Positions 59,475-64,000 of a stretch of 64,000 nucleotides of DNA are shown in pieces. Positions within the stretch are counted from its first letter, which is position 1; each line of letters begins with the position of its first letter. This DNA is from Pohlia nutans (taxonomy: Eukaryota > Streptophyta > Bryopsida > Bryales > Mniaceae). The position numbers and the translations under genes are program-made. Where the stretch lies: positions 5,892,501 through 5,956,500 of the forward strand of contig CM040093.1 in the NCBI GenBank assembly GCA_022496805.1, given 5' to 3'. The notes beneath the pieces are model-generated. The model did not search any database and was not told where the DNA came from. It saw only the letters and a program-made list of their open reading frames with translations.

Positions 59475-59792
59475 GTTTGCAGTATCTTGACTAATGTTTG
59501 GGAGTCTAACTGACCTTTAGTTACAAATTAGCCGGTTGAAATTCAAAATCACCTAATTGAGTTCAAAATCTTATGAAAAATGTGACCATTTTGGGGATGC
59601 CTAGCTGAGAGAATGCTCCAGAAAACCGGCTGGTACAAGAAAATGTAGGATCTTAGTTGGTTATGCTAAAATTTCTCCCCGGACTGTGATCTTGACCTCA
59701 GTTGGTCCATGATCCCATGTCAGACTCCCACACAACAATTTGTATTAAATAGCCGGGGAGCCGCAGTAGCAGCGAAGAGTAGGTTATCATAC

Positions 59793-59963
59793 ATAATCGG
59801 TTGTTCACTTTTCAATCACAACCCTTGATCTTCATGATCCAAGGGCGTAGGATGCAAGTTGAAAGGAGAGAAGGTTATGAGTTGCAACTTGTGATGGCAA
59901 TGATGATGGGTTGCCAATGGGATGGAGGCACGTTAGCGTTGAAAAGTCAACAACCGGTTATGA
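59793..59963. repeat. Single-arm copy of the HAK intron 6 inverted element
   Basis: CATAATCGGTTGTTCACTTT to CAACAACCGGTTATG, matching the right arm at 6185-6360. Confidence 0.78.
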
Positions 59964-60751
59964 GGGGTAGAACTATCTTCGTGTGCATACATGCGCGATC
60001 TGACATATAATAGCTAGACTACGTTGGAACGTGTCAAAGTCCAACACAACAATTCCAATGGAAGGATTGTCCTCTCCTGCATAGTGTGTACATTTAATTT
60101 GCGGACCAACACAACCAATCCAAATTGTGCACAATGTAAAGATACCTCAATACGTCCCTCTATAACTAAGTTTGGTGAGATTGTCCTCGCGTGCACAATC
60201 TGGATTGGTTGATATCTAATGTGCAGAGAGTTTAGAACTTATAATGGTTTTGCAATTCAATTAGCTTATTACTGTAGTACCTGAGTTAGAATTAGTTGAA
60301 GAGATGAACTAGCTCCTGAATTCATCTCACGGTTTCGATTGCTTGATGGACAAGTGAACTTGGACTTTGACTCCGAGCAGGATATGAAACGCGTTATATT
60401 GGCCAATCCATGTTATTTTATTTTTTAGTGTAACGGGTTATAGGTTACACTAGAAAATAACAAGGATTGGCCAAAATAACCAAAATGGCGTTATGATCAA
60501 TTAACTCCGAGTTGGGTTGTCCTTCCAACCGGGGAGGCGGGTGAGCAACCTCAACTGGCCTGGATTACCTTAATCAATTAAATAAATTTCAAATTAAGCA
60601 TGTGCTAATTTGGATCACCTTGTTTCTGTTAGAGCATCCGCACCCTTCTCCCTCAATTCACCCCTTGACTACTATCTTCACATTCAAAATTTGGTGTCAC
60701 AATTTAATACAATATGGTCTCCATACCCTCGAACCGCTATGTGTCCCTCTA

Positions 60752-60753
<2 letters not shown>

Positions 60754-60792
<39 letters not shown>
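60754..60792. repeat. (TA)n microsatellite
   Basis: About 19 uninterrupted TA units. Confidence 0.92.
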
Positions 60793-60794
<2 letters not shown>

Positions 60795-61095
60795 GGTGAA
60801 CCAATCACAATCATTATATAATGTACATGCATGAATAACCATTATAATTGTTCATCAATTTAGGATATGGAGCCCTTCCTAAACTTAGTTATAGAGGGAC
60901 GTATTGAGGTATCTCTACATTGTACTCATATTCACTGACTCTCGATCTTTACCCACCCAAATATGCATGTTGAATTTCATTCACTTTCAAAGAATCTTGA
61001 GAATTCAGTGGTAGAGTAGACATGCTCTTGTAACATGCCCATAACAATTGTAAAGCTAATTAAAGCCATCAAACTTTAAATGGGAGTGTCAGAGT

Positions 61096-62179
61096 CACTA
61101 CTAGAGAGTGCGTAAAAACCAAGACAAAACCAAGACACATTTGTTGGAACCAACAGAGAATGGGTTTAACGTAGCAAACATTTAGTCATCTGCACAGAAC
61201 CAACAAGTTCCTGTTGATTTTCCTCTTGGAACCAACAAGTTCTTGTTGATTCACTACTAGAGAGTGCGTCAAAACCAAGACAGAACCAAAACACATCTCT
61301 TGGAACCAATAGAGATTGGGTTTAACGTTGCAAAACCGAATTCACTGCACAGAACCAACAGATTCTCTCTTGGTACCAACAAGTTTTCTCTTGGAAGAAA
61401 AAAACTGTACAGAACCAACAGGTTCTCTCTTGGAAAAAAACACAGCTCCAGCCTTCAAGATTTTGTCAAAAAAAAAAAATTCAAAAAAATTTGAATTTTT
61501 TTCTATATACAGAAAAATCCCTGCATATAATACTGCAGAAAAAAAAATTGAAAATAAAGTTTTTTTTACATCGTTAAAAATATTCAAAGACTGCAGGGAA
61601 AAAAAAAACAGCTCCAGCTTTCAAGATTTTGTCCAAAAAAAAAAAAAAAAATTTAAATCTGAATTTTTTTGTAGATACAGAAAAATCCCTGTATGAAATA
61701 GTGCAAAAAAAAAATTGAAAAAAAAAGCTTTTTGTACATGGCAAACGAATCGCCAATGGTTAAGTTCTCTTATAATTAACAAGATAATTCATGTACTTGC
61801 ATGAGCGTGTGTATGTGGTGTGGTGGTTTAGTAAGTGGTTGGGGGGTAGAAGGTCTTGTGTTCGAATCCGGCCGTTGGCGATTGGTCTTCGGTCGACCAT
61901 GGTGGGCCCTACAGTGGTGGTTGGGGTTCTTGGCCCTGGCTATTAAATTTTTTCCGGGCAGCCCAAAATCTCCGGGCAGCTACTTTTCCTCGGGCAGGCC
62001 AAAAAAAATGAATGCTAGATTAGAAACATTCTTTATCTGTATACTTGGACATTGAAGCAACACCGAACCAAGACATTTTCTGTTGATTGTGATCCGGAAT
62101 CAACTGTTCCTAACTCGCACACGAACCAGCAGAATTTCTGTTGATTTTCTTACACCGGAACCCCATCTCTCTAGTAGTG
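61096..62179. mobile_element. Non-autonomous CACTA element with AGT target duplication
   Basis: Starts CACTACTAGAGAG, ends CTCTCTAGTAGTG, and is flanked by AGT on both sides (61093-61095, 62180-62182). A second start CACTACTAGAGAGTGCGTCA at 61252 shows a duplicated left end. Subterminal repeats (GAACCAACA(A/G)(G/A)TTC variants) are many, as is usual for CACTA. Interior: two A-rich repeats with a period of about 166 bp and a tRNA-like segment. No transposase. Confidence 0.85.
61811..61890 (+). repeat. tRNA-like segment in the CACTA element
   Basis: TGGTGGTTTAGTAAGTGG (box A-like) and GTGTTCGAATCCG (box B), followed by GCCGTTGGCGATTGG, like the tail of the tRNA-like segments at 12260 and 16157. 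Confidence 0.6.
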
Positions 62180-64000
62180 AGTGAACCGCTTGAAATATTT
62201 ATAATAAGAGGACATTGGAGATAATTAGTGAATGATCAAAATTGCCCTAATTTTCAAAAGGGTGTGATAGATGGGCAAATAATCATAATATTGGCTCGAA
62301 GATCATTGTGAATAAAGAACATGTTCGAGATAGTTTGATTATCCACACCTCATAAATGAAGCTAGTGACGTCTACCCTTGCACTACTAGGAGAGCATACG
62401 AAATATGACTATGGCCATATGACTAGATATGACTATCGGTTAGAATTCAGTCATCAGTAACTACTTTGGTGACTAGAACAGTCTATAGTCATCACATGAC
62501 TATGATTTTAGTCATATTTTCACGGAACCTCAATGGGAACTCTGTAGGGAACGTATTCTTCCGGTGATTTTTTGCGTGGGCAGCCATGTGACTAGAATTA
62601 GTAGTTATGTGACTATAGTTTTGGGCAGCCATTTGTAAGTGGGTTTTAGAGTGGGGCCTTCATGGTTTTAATTCAAATTTTTATCCTTTTTTTATGTTCG
62701 ATTTATTATTTCAATTTGACTTTCCTTCCTTCAGTTTAGGATTTTCTTTCAAATTTATTTTGTTCCTTTGAGGTTTTAACCTTTTATATATTGTATTTTT
62801 TAACTTTTTATTTAAAACAAACTAGCATGTTTTTTTTTTCATTCCATAATTATTTTTCTTCTTACAATTTTATATCATTTTATCAATTCAGATGTCATGG
62901 ATATTTTTTCCAGATACCCTTCTCACTGTCTACAGTCACTCCAGTTATCTTTGCACCTTGTTCAAATACTTGTCATTTATCTACTTTGCATTGATGTTTT
63001 GTTTTTTCTCTTTTTGACGAGGATAGTTTTATTTTGACTACAGCGCTTCTTCCCCTCGTATATTCTTTCCACTTTTATTTACTCTACCTCTCCCTCTTTT
63101 TTATCGGCTTTTTCTTTCAATTTGCACCCGTTTCACATCCATGCTGAATTTTTTCTCAATCATTGGTTTAGTTGTGCTTTGATATTGAACATCTTGAATT
63201 TTAATTTAAGGTAGTGCACATGCATGTTCTAGCTTCAATCAGTGATGTTGAAGATAATTATAAGGCAAGTCCAATTGTATACCTTAGCAATGTGGAATTA
63301 GCCATTTGCTGCACTTCAAAAACTACTCTTAGTCACTGTAGACAGTAATGTCGAGCGAGTGACTCATATTAGTCGTGCATGTAGAATCACTGACTAAGTA
63401 TAGTCATCAAGATTACCGAGACCAGCTACTGCATATCATAGTACGTTTCATACTTGGTCTACTAATATAATGAACTATGCCATGTATGTGACCTCATTTC
63501 CTATTGTAATAGCACATCATGTCCCACCTCTAGATCCTCCTCTGCAACACCAAAGCTTGGTTTACATCTTCTGTGGTTAGTCTCCTACATCCTCTCAAAT
63601 CAGGAGTGTCAAGTTTCTTTTCCACGGTAGTGTATTCAAGCCGTAGGCCTGCATGCTCCTCGTCTCTACCTAACTACACACTCTGTAGTTCATGTCTTCC
63701 GCCATCACTTGACTCGACTCTTGCGCCACGCGGCTGTCGTCGTAAAACGATTTTCCATCCATTGTTCTCCTCGTCGTCTACAAAAAAATATTTTCTGTAC
63801 GTGAAGAGAAAATGCAAAGAAGTCCGCTGAATATGGAATCAATCGATCAAATCTGAACAATGTGAATCCATATTTGTCTCATTTCATTGTAGCCCGAGCT
63901 CCCCTCTTGTTTGCTTGTGCCCATGTGCAATACAACACCACCACTTCAAATTTCCCGTAGTCTACACTAATAATATACCCCCAAGTCTTCGGGTTCCATG
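62180..64000. other. Terminal stretch with a CACTA-like left end, no gene
   Basis: Apart from the CACTA-like candidate starting at 62381 I see AT-rich DNA and, after 63540, a pyrimidine-rich segment with only short frames. Confidence 0.4.
62381..63460. mobile_element. Possible CACTA-like element, 3' end not found
   Basis: CACTACTAGGAGAGCATACG starts a region with many ATGACTAT/AGTCAT words at 62400-62640 and again at 63310-63430, resembling subterminal motif clusters of CACTA elements. No matching right terminus before the window ends. Confidence 0.4.

Larger units (their letters stand above)
59485..61095. other. Spacer with a MITE arm and a microsatellite
   Basis: No gene. Contains the single-arm MITE 59793-59963 and a (TA)n run at 60754-60792. 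Confidence 0.45.

Overview
The window is nuclear DNA of a land plant or close relative. It holds four spliced protein genes: a HAK/KUP potassium transporter, a GIL1/IRKI-like protein, a ferroportin and an adenine phosphoribosyltransferase. Introns have GT-AG (once GC-AG) borders, TTTAGGG-type motifs occur, and the AT-rich DNA is full of plant-style MITEs (Stowaway, CACTA, Mutator-like). I cannot name the species. The Tc1-type transposon and MITE-filled introns would fit a non-flowering lineage, but that is a guess.

Layout. 1-9446 (+): the last nine exons of a HAK/KUP K+ transporter, entering the window mid-exon. 9.5-36.8 kb: gene-poor and repeat-rich, with a Tc1-like DD34E transposon (11136-14321) split by a 1.55-kb inverted-repeat element, a second inverted copy of that element (15048-16621), one good tRNA-Gln(UUG) (17450-17520, minus) and many MITEs. 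36840-38979 (+): GIL1/IRKI-like gene in 4 exons. 39929-50086 (-): ferroportin/IREG in 9 exons, tail-to-tail with the previous gene and filled with MITEs. 53003-55309 (+): adenine phosphoribosyltransferase in 6 exons, head-to-head with ferroportin. 55.3-64 kb: repeats, one unidentified gene remnant, and CACTA-type elements.

The genes do not form a pathway. HAK/KUP imports K+, ferroportin exports iron or other transition metals, APRT salvages adenine, and the GIL1-like protein belongs to a plant family linked to light/gravity responses. All exon models were made by hand from splice signals. The reading phase closes exactly in every gene: 610 codons in the HAK part, 548 in GIL1-like, 524 in ferroportin and 185 in APRT.

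The strongest unusual signals are in the mobile DNA. (1) A 1.55-kb element has long TIRs and a TT dinucleotide on both sides of both copies; removing one copy restores the Tc1 transposase frame exactly. (2) A group of unrelated-looking MITEs shares only TTAACCCCTAAA-type ends, and three pairs sit head to tail sharing one TTAA. (3) A duplicated A-rich block plus tRNA-like segment occurs inside both the TT-flanked element and a CACTA element. (4) Large inverted duplications lie inside HAK and ferroportin introns.
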